The notes beneath the pieces are model-generated. The model worked only from the letters and a program-made list of their open reading frames with translations. It did no database searches and was not told the origin of the DNA. A DNA stretch of 25,101 bases from Flavobacteriaceae bacterium UBA6231 (GTDB taxonomy: Bacteria > Bacteroidota > Bacteroidia > Flavobacteriales > Flavobacteriaceae), in contig DJWL01000180.1 in NCBI GenBank assembly GCA_002441545.1, positions 31,740-56,840 of the forward strand, in the 5' to 3' direction. The translations under genes were made by a program, and so were the position numbers. Numbering within the stretch: the stretch's first letter is position 1; every line of letters begins with the position of its first letter. This document shows positions 6,527 through 14,339 of the stretch, in pieces.

Positions 6527-8287
6527 TTAAATTACGACACTTTTTTTATTGATTATTTCCAATCCATCATCAATCAATCTGCCAACTTCTGGTCTGTTTT
6601 GTTTTATTGACTCTAAATGTTCTAAGCAGCTACCTGCTAATTTTTTTTCGTTTCCAAGAACTGCTAAATCGTAAATCTCAACTGTCAATAACCAATCAGT
6701 TGAATGATTTTTTATAAGTTCTTCTAATACTTTTGTCCTTGAAATGGTTGTGTTTTTTGCTTCTCTATAATCTCTAATTTGCTGATATAATCTTTCTAAT
6801 TGTATTAGCTTTTCAGATTTTTTTATGTGAACAGTTTGGGTTGAAGGCATATGGGTTATTAAATCAAAACTATTTAAGTCGGCAGGACCTGAGAAAGCCG
6901 ATACGATTTCTTTTCCAACTGCCATATCATAAATGCCCCATTCGGGCTCAAATAAAACAGTATTATAATGTTTTACAGTACAATTTTTAAAACTTACTAA
7001 AATTATTTTTCCTTGTAAGTTGCGTTTTCCGGTAATAATTTCTCCAGACACTGTAATGCCGCCTTCAAATTCCAGTGTTACGGTTCGTTCCTCATAAATG
7101 TTGTAGGCACTTAAATCACGCGGACTCATGTCTTCAATAGCTAAATTAATACCTTTTAATTTTCCTATTGGAGATCCAAAACCTTGATTGTGGTTTTCAA
7201 TACCATGACCGATTAATTCTTTTTCTCTATATGAGAGTGCTGTTTTTTCATTTGTTTGAATATAAATAGGTTTACCATGATCTTCAATAACGTTTGTAAA
7301 TATTCCTGAAATTTGTATACCTGTGCTTAATTCAATGGTGCCTAAAGCATTTGAATTTATCAATTTTTGAATTCCAGATAAACCGCCTTTTCTTAAAGCC
7401 ATAGTATTAGCAAATTCTTCTAATATCAAACTTAAATGGGCAAAATCTGGTGTAACATATAGTTGTGGTTGAGGTTTAGTAATGTCAAAATCTTTAAATG
7501 TAGCATCAATGGTGTAAGGCAGTTTTTTAACGGCATTTGTCATGCACCATGCACTTTCTCCGATTGATGATAATAAACCAGCACCATATATTTTAGGGTT
7601 TTCTACTGTTCCTATAAGTCCGTATTCCACAGTCCACCAATGTAAATTTCTAATAAGGGCCATTTCACTTGGTTCTCCCATATTTTTTTGAAGGTTTTCT
7701 ACGTCTTTCTCTGCAAAATCTATGTCTTTTTGAGTCGAATTTGGAGCTTCTTTGATTATTGATAGCTTTCTAACGGCTTCGTATAATTCATAATCTTTAG
7801 CTGATGAAATAGCTTTACTTCCTATTTCGCCAAAGCGTCTCAAATATTCAGCATATTCGGGATTTGCAATAATGGGAGCATGACCAGCGCCTTCGTGGAT
7901 AATATCTGGTGCAGGTGTATATTCTATATGTTCTAATTGGCGTATATCACTTGCTATAACTAACACATTGTAAGCTTGAAATTCCATAAAAGCATTTGGT
8001 GGAATAAACCCATCTACAGCCACGGCAGCCCAACCAATATTTTTTAATATGCGGTTCATTCCATACATATTTGGAATGTTGTCTATAGAAATCCCTGTTT
8101 GTTTTAAACCTTCTAAGTAGGATTCATGGGCAACTTTACTCAAAAAATCAACATTTTTTCGCATTACATAACGCCAAACAGCTTGGTCAATGGCAGAGTA
8201 GGCCTCATAATTTTGAGGTTTTATAAACTGAAGTAAGTGTTTAGGTAACCTATTTAAAATAGGATTAGATTCTATTGAGTTATCCAT
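6527..8287 (-). CDS. Aromatic amino acid hydroxylase with long C-terminal extension (phenylalanine 4-monooxygenase-like)
   Basis: A 586-aa pterin- and non-haem-iron-dependent hydroxylase. The iron triad is visible: H131 and H136 in IIHEGAGHAP, and E221 in WWTVEYGL. The flanking YAEYLRRFGEIG block is also typical of the family. Phenylalanine to tyrosine is the likely reaction, but the family also hydroxylates Trp and Tyr. Typical bacterial PhhA is about 260-300 aa; here an additional ~280 residues follow the catalytic core, including a predicted beta-rich piece (VTLEFEGGITVSGEIITGKRN) and a helical C-terminus. The open frame extends upstream to 8368, but those 27 codons encode a hydrophobic string ahead of MDNSIESNP, where family-like sequence begins, so I chose ATG 8287. 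No pterin-4a-carbinolamine dehydratase gene lies nearby. It converges with the crotonase gene with zero intergenic bases. Confidence 0.93.
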   Translation of the reverse strand: MDNSIESNPILNRLPKHLLQFIKPQNYEAYSAIDQAVWRYVMRKNVDFLSKVAHESYLEGLKQTGISIDNIPNMYGMNRILKNIGWAAVAVDGFIPPNAFMEFQAYNVLVIASDIRQLEHIEYTPAPDIIHEGAGHAPIIANPEYAEYLRRFGEIGSKAISSAKDYELYEAVRKLSIIKEAPNSTQKDIDFAEKDVENLQKNMGEPSEMALIRNLHWWTVEYGLIGTVENPKIYGAGLLSSIGESAWCMTNAVKKLPYTIDATFKDFDITKPQPQLYVTPDFAHLSLILEEFANTMALRKGGLSGIQKLINSNALGTIELSTGIQISGIFTNVIEDHGKPIYIQTNEKTALSYREKELIGHGIENHNQGFGSPIGKLKGINLAIEDMSPRDLSAYNIYEERTVTLEFEGGITVSGEIITGKRNLQGKIILVSFKNCTVKHYNTVLFEPEWGIYDMAVGKEIVSAFSGPADLNSFDLITHMPSTQTVHIKKSEKLIQLERLYQQIRDYREAKNTTISRTKVLEELIKNHSTDWLLTVEIYDLAVLGNEKKLAGSCLEHLESIKQNRPEVGRLIDDGLEIINKKSVVI

Positions 8288-8357
8288 GGTTGTCTTTAAA
8301 TGTGGTTTAGTAAAAATACAAATAATGAATAAAATGAAGATATGAGCATTGTTAAAT

Positions 8358-8386
8358 AAAAAAAGCAACTTTGACAGTTGCTTTTT
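8358..8386 (-). terminator. Terminator after the DUF4136 lipoprotein gene
   Basis: Arms AAAAAGCAACT (8360-8370) and AGTTGCTTTTT (8376-8386) with a 5-nt loop. On the minus strand the hairpin is followed by seven T's, ending transcription from the DUF4136 gene before the hydroxylase gene. Confidence 0.8.
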
Positions 8387-8396
8387 AAAAATATTT

Positions 8397-8996
8397 TTAT
8401 TGTTCCATTCCTGGAGGATATTTTTTCATTATTTCAGCAACAAATTCTTTAATACGCTCTTCTTTTTTATCCATATTTCTTGATAAATAGCCAGTTCCCA
8501 TACCTTGCCAAACCAATTCTTTTTTGTTGGCATCAATTAGGTCGATATATAAGGTTCCTTCAGTAGATGTTGAAACGTTAGGTTGATTCCAACCCCAGCC
8601 CCAACCTGGTCCATATCCGCCCCAGCCCCAAGCTCCATAACCCCAATAGTTGTTATAGACATCTACACGTTGGTTTGATTTTGTAAATAAACTTATTAAT
8701 AAATCAGGGTTTTCAGATTTTGTAAATCCTTTTGCTAAAAGTTCTGATTCTATGGCACGAAGTATACGACGTTTATCTAAATCGCTAATTTCGGCTTTAT
8801 CTATACCAGTTTTAAAGAAAGCAAAGGTTTTGTAATTAGAGAAATTTGCATTCTTATCATAATCAGTTGCAACTCTTACTGAAGTACAAGATGACATAAT
8901 CACAAGAAGTACTAAAAGTGGTATGAACTTTATTAGATTGTTTTTTAGAGTACTTATTTCAAATAAGGACTCACGAATTTGTTTCAATTTTTTCAT
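8397..8996 (-). CDS. DUF4136 family lipoprotein
   Basis: A 199-aa predicted lipoprotein. The lipobox ends at C37 (LLVIMSSC), after an unusually long N-region of about 24 residues (MKKLKQIRESLFEISTLKNN...). No later ATG precedes the hydrophobic core, so M1 is kept. The mature part matches DUF4136 (PF13590): DYDKNANFSNYKTFAFF near the start, DKRRILRAIESELLAKGF in the middle, GTLYIDLIDANKKELVWQGMGTGYL near the end. An insert of Gly/Trp/Tyr repeats (WGYGAWGWGGYGPGWGWGW) lies at about residues 118-137. The cell location is probably the outer or inner membrane facing the periplasm. Function is unknown. Confidence 0.9.
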   Translation of the reverse strand: MKKLKQIRESLFEISTLKNNLIKFIPLLVLLVIMSSCTSVRVATDYDKNANFSNYKTFAFFKTGIDKAEISDLDKRRILRAIESELLAKGFTKSENPDLLISLFTKSNQRVDVYNNYWGYGAWGWGGYGPGWGWGWNQPNVSTSTEGTLYIDLIDANKKELVWQGMGTGYLSRNMDKKEERIKEFVAEIMKKYPPGMEQ

Positions 8997-9030
8997 AGTG
9001 CTTTTTTTGGTTACATTAAATTTAATAAAC

Positions 9031-9134
9031 TATGCTCAAAAATTAAAGAATAGTTTAAACTAATTGAGCATATACTTCTTAGTTTATCATTCGTTTTTGT
9101 TTTCTAATTAATGAATGATACTAAAAGTATTATT
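9031..9134. other. Cluster of inverted repeats upstream of the DUF4136 gene
   Basis: TATGCTCAA (9031-9039) pairs with TTGAGCATA (9064-9072) around a 12-bp perfect palindrome TAGTTTAAACTA (9051-9062). Immediately after, about 19 bases from 9072 (ATACTTCTTAGTTTATCATTC) pair with bulges against GAATGATACTAAAAGTATT (9113-9131). The elements lie between the starts/ends of two minus-strand genes (DUF4136 start 8996, DUF5522 stop 9218). They may be operator, leader structure or a degenerate repeat. Confidence 0.45.
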
Positions 9135-9217
9135 TAAAATATCTTTTTGATTAATTAAAAATCATCAATAATTATACCAAATTAATGCTGTTTTAAGTGT
9201 ATTTAAAACTATAAAAA

Positions 9218-9373
9218 TTAACGCAATTTTTTTTCTGAAAAGCCATACGGGCAATGACGGCAATTGCTTTCACAACAATATCCGCGCTTTAAAAGATACT
9301 GTTCTGTAAAACATCTGTAACCTTCAGGTGTTAAATAATAATCACCTTCTTCAATGGGAATTATCTTTTTCAT
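9218..9373 (-). CDS. DUF5522 family mini-protein (51 aa, Cys-rich)
   Basis: A short gene: ATG at 9373, TAA at 9218-9220. The protein begins MKKIIPIEEGDYYLTPEGY and contains RCFTEQYLLKRGYCCESNC followed by RHCPYGFSEKKLR. The pattern YYLTPEGY-x-FTEQYLLKRGYCC-x4-CRHCPYGF is the hallmark of DUF5522, a small protein widespread in Bacteroidota. Five cysteines (21, 33, 34, 38, 41) include CC-x3-C-x2-C, which could bind a metal; this is inference. The ~250-bp gap upstream of its start contains the MITE-like element. Function is unknown. Confidence 0.85.
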   Translation of the reverse strand: MKKIIPIEEGDYYLTPEGYRCFTEQYLLKRGYCCESNCRHCPYGFSEKKLR

Positions 9374-9397
9374 AGAAAGGCAAAGATAAGGTAATCT

Positions 9398-9557
9398 GAA
9401 CTCATCTTGACTTTTTGTTTTTAACCGAAAATGAGATAAAATTTGTACAGATGAGGCGCTTTTTGAAAGGCATAGCAGAGCTAAGTATAAAAAAAGAAAC
9501 GAAATATGGACAAATTTTAGCCATTTTTTAGGAAATAGAAAAAGTCAAGATGAGTTC
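9398..9557. mobile_element. MITE-like 160-bp element with terminal inverted repeats
   Basis: A perfect 19-bp inverted repeat bounds the element (GAACTCATCTTGACTTTTT 9398-9416, its reverse complement at 9539-9557). Similarity continues inward: TAAAATTTGT at 9437-9446 mirrors ACAAATTTTA at 9510-9519, at nearly the same distance from each end (39 and 38 bp), so the arms are about 50-65 bp and imperfect. The trinucleotide TCT flanks both ends (9395-9397, 9558-9560), a possible 3-bp target duplication. There is no coding capacity. It sits between the DUF5522 gene and the divergently oriented desulfhydrase-like gene. It could also be a structured-RNA or terminator-type repeat. Confidence 0.6.
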
Positions 9558-9629
9558 TCTAAATAAATCTAATATAAAGCGTAGAAACAGTAAGGTTTTT
9601 TTGTAAATTTTTAAAGTATCTTCGTTGTT

Positions 9630-10541
9630 ATGATTTTTCAAGTAAATAAAAGTATAAATCAGCCTATTTCATTGCACAAGAAATATGGTGTTGACTTATT
9701 TTTAAAACGAGAAGACGACATTCATCCGTTTATTTCAGGAAATAAATACAGAAAGTTAAAATATAATATTGAAGAAGCTAAAAATTTAGGGTTTAATACC
9801 CTGTTAACATTTGGTGGCGCTTTTTCAAATCATATTGCAGCAGCAGCTTTTGCAGGTAAAGAATTTGGCTTTAAAACTATTGGAGTTATAAGAGGCGATG
9901 AGTTGCGGGACAAGATTCAAGAAAATCCTACGTTATCATTTGCAAAGGCTTGTGGTATGCAGTTTAAATTTACTTCTAGAGAACTATTTAGAGAAAAGCA
10001 TACCTTGTCATTTATAGAAAAGTTAAAAGAAGAGTTTGGTGAGTTTTATTTGTTGCCTGAAGGAGGAACGAATGAATTAGCCATAAAAGGATGTGAGGAA
10101 ATTTTAACCGAAGAGGACGCTAATTTTGATTTTGTGTGTTGTGCTGTTGGAACAGGAGGAACCATTTCTGGAATTATAAATAGTTCAAAAACTAGTCAAC
10201 AAATTTTAGGATTTCCTGCCTTAAAAGGTTCGTTTTTAAATGAAGATATTAGTAAATTTGTGAGCAAACAAAATTGGAATATTATTACTGATTATGATTT
10301 TGGTGGATATGCAAAAGTTAACGAAGCATTAATTCGTTTCATAAATCAATTTAAAAAAGAAAATAATATTCAGTTAGATCCTGTTTATACGGGAAAAATG
10401 ATGTTTGGAATTTTTGATTTATTAGAGAAAGGGTACTTTCCAAAAGAGTCGAAAATATTAGCTATTCACACTGGAGGTTTACAAGGGATTTCTGGAATGA
10501 ATATAGTTTTAAAGAAAAAAAAGTTGCCATTAATTGAGTAG
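9630..10541 (+). CDS. 1-aminocyclopropane-1-carboxylate deaminase / D-cysteine desulfhydrase family PLP enzyme
   Basis: A 303-aa fold-type II PLP enzyme. The lysine for the Schiff base is K39 in SGNKYRKLKYN, the family signature. The substrate-binding loop is FGGAFSNHIAAAA (about residues 61-73), and the phosphate-binding loop is AVGTGGTISG. The family includes ACC deaminases, D-cysteine desulfhydrases and L-cysteate sulfo-lyases; sequence inspection does not separate these. In bacteria without ethylene-linked context, D-cysteine desulfhydration (to pyruvate, H2S and ammonia) is the more usual guess. Start ATG 9630. The next gene begins one base after its stop, so the two are probably co-transcribed. 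Confidence 0.88.
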   Translation: MIFQVNKSINQPISLHKKYGVDLFLKREDDIHPFISGNKYRKLKYNIEEAKNLGFNTLLTFGGAFSNHIAAAAFAGKEFGFKTIGVIRGDELRDKIQENPTLSFAKACGMQFKFTSRELFREKHTLSFIEKLKEEFGEFYLLPEGGTNELAIKGCEEILTEEDANFDFVCCAVGTGGTISGIINSSKTSQQILGFPALKGSFLNEDISKFVSKQNWNIITDYDFGGYAKVNEALIRFINQFKKENNIQLDPVYTGKMMFGIFDLLEKGYFPKESKILAIHTGGLQGISGMNIVLKKKKLPLIE

Positions 10542-10542
10542 T

Positions 10543-11622
10543 ATGATAAAGAGAATAGTGCTGTTGTTATTTTTAGGAATGTTTATTTTTAATTGTGGTT
10601 CAAGAAAGTCAACTGCAAGGAAACATAAAACAACAAAAACAAAAACAGAACATGTTGTAATAGCTGAAACCCCAAAAAATAATCAGGTAGTTAATGCTGA
10701 TGAACCAGCTACAATTGAACCATTAAGAATTAACTCTACTGAAGAATATTTAGCAAGGTTTGGTTTAATTGCACAAGAAGAAATGCGTTTATATGGTATT
10801 CCGGCAAGCATTACTTTAGCACAAGGTATTTTAGAGTCTAATTCAGGGAAAGGACGACTTTCTATTGAAGCAAATAATCACTTTGGAATAAAATGCCACG
10901 ATTGGACTGGAGCTAAAATTTATCATGATGATGATGCATTACAAGAATGTTTCAGAAAATATAACGATGCCAAATATTCATACAGAGATCATTCTTTATT
11001 CTTAACAAATAGAAAGCGCTACTCAAAGTTATTCGATTTAGATAAAGACGATTATAAAGCTTGGGCTAAAGAATTGAAAGCTGCTGGTTATGCAACAGAT
11101 AGACAGTACCCAAATAAACTTATAAGTTTGATTGAACGTTATGAATTGTATAAGTTAGATGATGAAGTGCTGGGAGATAAAAATAATAGGGAAACAAAGG
11201 CAATAAAAGTAATAGCTGAAAATACTTTTGAAGCAGATGAAGTTGATGCTATTGAAGATAATTCAGCGAAAGATAATACCACATCTACAAAAAATAAGGA
11301 ACAAGAAATTAAAGCAAACAAAGTAACTGGAAGTAGCACTTATACAGTTGAAAAAGGTGATACGTTGTATTCCATATCAAAAAAGTTTAACACTACAGTA
11401 AGTGAACTTCAAGATATGAACGGACTAACAGATAATTCAATTAGTTTAGGACAAGAATTGAAAGTAAAACCTGTAGTTGAGAATACTACTTATATAGTTG
11501 AACAAGGAGATACATTATATTCCATTTCAAAAAAATATAATACCTCAGTACAAGAATTGCAACAGCTTAACAATTTAAATGGAACGACTGTTAGTATAGG
11601 GCAAGTGTTGCAAACTAAATAA
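10543..11622 (+). CDS. Glucosaminidase-domain lipoprotein with two LysM repeats
   Basis: A 359-aa cell-wall hydrolase. Lipobox cysteine C18 (GMFIFNC) follows a hydrophobic signal. After a Lys/Thr-rich linker comes a mannosyl-glycoprotein endo-beta-N-acetylglucosaminidase-type domain (PF01832, GH73-like; about residues 65-205) with ITLAQGILESNSGKGRL, whose Glu (E98) is the likely catalytic acid, and NNHFGIKC. A charged linker leads to two LysM domains (about 266-310 and 316-359), each with YxVexGDTLYSISKKxNT, which bind peptidoglycan glycan chains. The probable role is trimming or separating peptidoglycan from the periplasmic side. I chose ATG 10543; a TTG at 10534 would overlap the upstream gene and add only three residues. 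Confidence 0.93.
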   Translation: MIKRIVLLLFLGMFIFNCGSRKSTARKHKTTKTKTEHVVIAETPKNNQVVNADEPATIEPLRINSTEEYLARFGLIAQEEMRLYGIPASITLAQGILESNSGKGRLSIEANNHFGIKCHDWTGAKIYHDDDALQECFRKYNDAKYSYRDHSLFLTNRKRYSKLFDLDKDDYKAWAKELKAAGYATDRQYPNKLISLIERYELYKLDDEVLGDKNNRETKAIKVIAENTFEADEVDAIEDNSAKDNTTSTKNKEQEIKANKVTGSSTYTVEKGDTLYSISKKFNTTVSELQDMNGLTDNSISLGQELKVKPVVENTTYIVEQGDTLYSISKKYNTSVQELQQLNNLNGTTVSIGQVLQTK

Positions 11623-11649
11623 TTAAAATAAAATTGATTAAATATTAGT

Positions 11650-12936
11650 ATGAATTATAAACGAAGTAGTGCATTATTTGCACAAGCAGAAAAAGTTATT
11701 CCTGGTGGAGTAAATTCTCCGGTAAGAGCTTTTAAAGCAGTTGGAGGAACCCCTATTTTTGTAAAAGAAGCAAAAGGAGCTTATTTGTATGATGAAGATG
11801 GTAATAAGTTGATTGATTATATAAATTCATGGGGACCAATGATTCTTGGTCATGCTTACGAGCCTGTAGTTAATGCCGTTATAGAAAAAGCAAAAAAAGG
11901 AACGTCTTTTGGTATGCCTACTGAAATTGAAACTCAAATAGCAGAATTAGCAGTTTCAATGGTTCCAAATATCGATAAAATTCGTTTTGTTAATTCAGGA
12001 ACCGAAGCTTGTATGAGTGCCATCAGGCTTGCAAGAGGTTTTACAGGTAAGGATAAAATTATAAAGTTTGCAGGTTGTTATCACGGTCATAGTGATTCGT
12101 TTTTAATTCAGGCAGGAAGTGGCGCCGTTACATTTGGATCGCCTAATAGTCCTGGAGTGACTAAAGGAACAGCCAAAGATACGTTGCTAGCAATTTATAA
12201 TAATATAGAAAGCGTAAAAGCTCTTGTAGAAGCTAATAAAGAGAAAATAGCTTGTATTATTATTGAACCGGTTGCTGGAAATATGGGATGTATCCCACCT
12301 AAAGAAGGCTTTTTGCAGGCGTTAAGAACACTTTGTAATGAGCATAATATTTTACTCATTTTTGATGAGGTTATGACTGGGTTTAGATTAGCAAAAGGTG
12401 GTGCTCAAGAACTTTTTAATATTAATGCAGATATTGTTTGTTTTGGAAAAGTTATTGGTGGAGGTTTGCCCGTTGGAGCTTTTGCAGCTAGAAATGAAAT
12501 CATGAATTATTTAGCGCCATTAGGTCCTGTTTATCAAGCAGGAACTTTAAGTGGAAACCCGTTAGCAATGGCTGCAGGATTAGCTATGTTAGAAGCTTTG
12601 AATAGCGATTCAGAAATTTTTACAAGATTAGCTAAAAAAACAGAATATCTACATAAAGGTTTCACAGAAGTTTTAAATAACAATAGAATTAATCATAAAA
12701 TTAATAGAGTTGGTTCTATGATTTCTATCCATTTTACTGAAGAGAATGTTGTTGATTTTGAAACATCTGCAAAAGGAAATAATGAGACTTTTAAAAAATT
12801 CTTTCATGGTTTGTTAGAAGAAGACGTTTATATAGCTCCAAGTGCTTTTGAAACATGGTTTATTACAGATGCTTTAACCTATGATGATTTAGATTTTACA
12901 ATAGAAGCCGTAAATAAGGTTGCTAGTAAACTATAA
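11650..12936 (+). CDS. hemL: Glutamate-1-semialdehyde 2,1-aminomutase
   Basis: A 428-aa class III aminotransferase-fold PLP enzyme that converts glutamate-1-semialdehyde to 5-aminolevulinate in the C5 route of tetrapyrrole/haem synthesis. It starts with SSALFAQAEKVIPGGVNSPVRAF-type sequence. It has NSGTEACMSAIRLARG (115-130), the FDEVMTGFR block (238-246), and the PLP lysine K267 in FGKVIGGGLPVGAF. The length is standard and the gene is intact. It begins 27 bp after the glucosaminidase gene and is followed by a strong terminator. No other haem gene is in the window. Confidence 0.97.
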   Translation: MNYKRSSALFAQAEKVIPGGVNSPVRAFKAVGGTPIFVKEAKGAYLYDEDGNKLIDYINSWGPMILGHAYEPVVNAVIEKAKKGTSFGMPTEIETQIAELAVSMVPNIDKIRFVNSGTEACMSAIRLARGFTGKDKIIKFAGCYHGHSDSFLIQAGSGAVTFGSPNSPGVTKGTAKDTLLAIYNNIESVKALVEANKEKIACIIIEPVAGNMGCIPPKEGFLQALRTLCNEHNILLIFDEVMTGFRLAKGGAQELFNINADIVCFGKVIGGGLPVGAFAARNEIMNYLAPLGPVYQAGTLSGNPLAMAAGLAMLEALNSDSEIFTRLAKKTEYLHKGFTEVLNNNRINHKINRVGSMISIHFTEENVVDFETSAKGNNETFKKFFHGLLEEDVYIAPSAFETWFITDALTYDDLDFTIEAVNKVASKL

Positions 12937-12940
12937 ATAA

Positions 12941-12972
12941 AAAAAGCCTTTCCAATTTTGGAAAGGCTTTTT
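12941..12972. terminator. Bidirectional terminator between hemL and the Spy-like gene
   Basis: A perfect 13-bp stem, AAAAAGCCTTTCC (12941-12953) and GGAAAGGCTTTTT (12960-12972), with a 6-nt loop. A/T tracts on both sides suit both converging genes. Confidence 0.92.
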
Positions 12973-13026
12973 CAAACTAAACTAATCAACTAACTAACCA
13001 ATCAATTCATACAAAACTGATTATTT

Positions 13027-13485
13027 TTATTTATTTCTACGTTTAGGCATATCATCTCGTTTTTTATTCATTTCTTGTTGTTGTTTTTCCCATTTTACAA
13101 ATTGTTCATCATTTAAAATCTTTTTCATTTTAGCTTTCATTGCAATTTGTTTATCCAATCGGTCATTCATCATTTTTAAATGTTCTTCTTTTGAAGGTTT
13201 TGCCATAGTTCCATCTTCTCTTTGAGCTTTACGAGCTTCCATTTTTGCTTTTCTGTCAATGGCATTCTCTAAATTTATTTTTTGAATCTCTTTTTGTTGA
13301 GATTCATTTAAATCTAAATGGAGCGTCATTTTTTTTGTTTGTAATGTTGCCATTTCTTCTGGAGTTAAATCTTGAAATCTATCCATTTTTGGACTTCTCT
13401 CTCTATTTGGTCTATCTTTTGAGTCTTGAGCGTTCACTTGAATAGCTACCATTGCAACAATCGCAATCAACATTAATTTTTTCAT
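13027..13485 (-). CDS. Secreted Spy/CpxP-like (LTxxQ-type) helical protein
   Basis: A 152-aa protein with a clean Sec signal peptide (MKKLMLIAIVAMVAIQVNA, then QD). The mature part is strongly basic, Met- and Lys-rich, and helical. Two segments resemble the repeated LTxxQ-type motif of Spy/CpxP periplasmic proteins: LDLNESQQKEIQKI (about residues 57-70) and ILNDEQFVKWEKQQ (about 123-136). Spy-type proteins act as periplasmic chaperones or metal/envelope-stress responders; equivalence here is by fold pattern only. It converges on hemL across the shared terminator. Confidence 0.7.
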   Translation of the reverse strand: MKKLMLIAIVAMVAIQVNAQDSKDRPNRERSPKMDRFQDLTPEEMATLQTKKMTLHLDLNESQQKEIQKINLENAIDRKAKMEARKAQREDGTMAKPSKEEHLKMMNDRLDKQIAMKAKMKKILNDEQFVKWEKQQQEMNKKRDDMPKRRNK

Positions 13486-13796
13486 GTTTTAAATGATTTA
13501 AGAGTTTATTGCTATTATGACATTGTAATTTTAAAAAGGTTTAATAGAGTTTTTTACTTTAACTCATAATTAACAAAAAGACAGATGATTTGTAATTGAT
13601 TAGCCTTTGAATATTATTGAGTTAAAAATTTAAGAGTGGTTCATCAATTTCCATATTTGAAGAATTGAATTTCTTAAAATATTCATAATACATTGATTGT
13701 TAGTGTTAAATATTCTTAAAGACATGTAACATTTTTGATTTCGAAAAGTCTATTGAGTATAAACAACAAAAAACCAAAAATAAAATTTCAAATAAA
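13486..13796. other. Intergenic region, divergent promoter space
   Basis: 311 bp between the divergent Spy-like and triple-repeat genes. I see no coding frame. The only structure noticed is a spaced inverted repeat, TTTAACTCA (13558-13566) and TGAGTTAAA (13618-13626). Both promoters must lie here, but no TAnnTTTG box stands out. Confidence 0.5.
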
Positions 13797-14270
13797 ATGA
13801 TAAAATCAGCCTTAATATTCAGTTTGTTGGTAATACTTAATACAACAACTGTAAGTAGTAAAAACATTGAAAATCTTAACGGAACAAATCATTATACTAT
13901 TAATGAGAATACAGATGATTTAGATTGGAGTAAAATTAAACTTGTGAAAGTTGAAGAAGACGTAGAAATAGGATTTGATACTAAGGCATATTTGCCAAAA
14001 GACTTTAATCCATTAAAAGGAAAAAATGATTTAAATTGGAAAAAAATCGAATTAATTCAAGTTGAAGAAGATGCAGAAATTGGTTTTGATACCAACGCGT
14101 ATTTGCCAAAAGACTTTAATTCATTAAAAGGGAAGAATGATTTAGATTGGAGCAAAATTAAACTTGAAAAAGTAGAAGAAGAAGTTGAGATAAACTTTAA
14201 TACTAAAGATTATTTACCTGCAGAATTTAACCCATATTCTGGAATGACAAACTATAAAACAGTTTCTTAA
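13797..14270 (+). CDS. Secreted protein with three 37-residue tandem repeats
   Basis: A 157-aa protein of unknown function. The first ~21 residues form a signal peptide (MIKSALIFSLLVILNTTTVSS). Residues 41-77, 78-114 and 115-150 are tandem copies of one unit that begins DLxWxKIxL and contains VEEDxEIGFDT and YLPKDFNPLKGKN. The third copy is more divergent (EEEVEINFNTKDYLPAEFNPYSG). Repeats are acidic, with alternating hydrophobic residues suggesting beta structure. ATG 13797 is followed directly by Lys and the hydrophobic signal. A strong terminator follows. A periplasmic or exported location is likely; no catalytic motif is seen. Confidence 0.8.
   Translation: MIKSALIFSLLVILNTTTVSSKNIENLNGTNHYTINENTDDLDWSKIKLVKVEEDVEIGFDTKAYLPKDFNPLKGKNDLNWKKIELIQVEEDAEIGFDTNAYLPKDFNSLKGKNDLDWSKIKLEKVEEEVEINFNTKDYLPAEFNPYSGMTNYKTVS
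13917..14246 (+). repeat. Three tandem 111-bp coding repeats
   Basis: In-frame units at 13917-14027, 14028-14138 and 14139-14246, each encoding one 37-residue protein repeat (the last one slightly shorter). Units 1 and 2 share TATTTGCCAAAAGACTTTAA exactly, which points to recent duplication. Confidence 0.85.
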
Positions 14271-14287
14271 ACCTTCATTATATGTAG

Positions 14288-14318
14288 AAAAAAAGGAACC
14301 AATTTGGTTCCTTTTTTT
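14288..14318. terminator. Bidirectional terminator between the repeat protein gene and lysS
   Basis: Arms AAAAAAAGGAACCA (14288-14301) and TGGTTCCTTTTTTT (14305-14318) with a 3-nt loop. Seven A's and seven T's flank the GC part, so it works in both directions. Confidence 0.92.
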
Positions 14319-14339
14319 GTTTTTGAGGTATTCTTTGTT

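Noticed and set aside
8288..8368. Hydrophobic N-terminal extension on the aromatic amino acid hydroxylase
   Set aside because: It would look like a signal peptide, but the enzyme is cytoplasmic, the stretch runs into the terminator hairpin of the upstream gene, and family-like sequence starts at the ATG at 8287.
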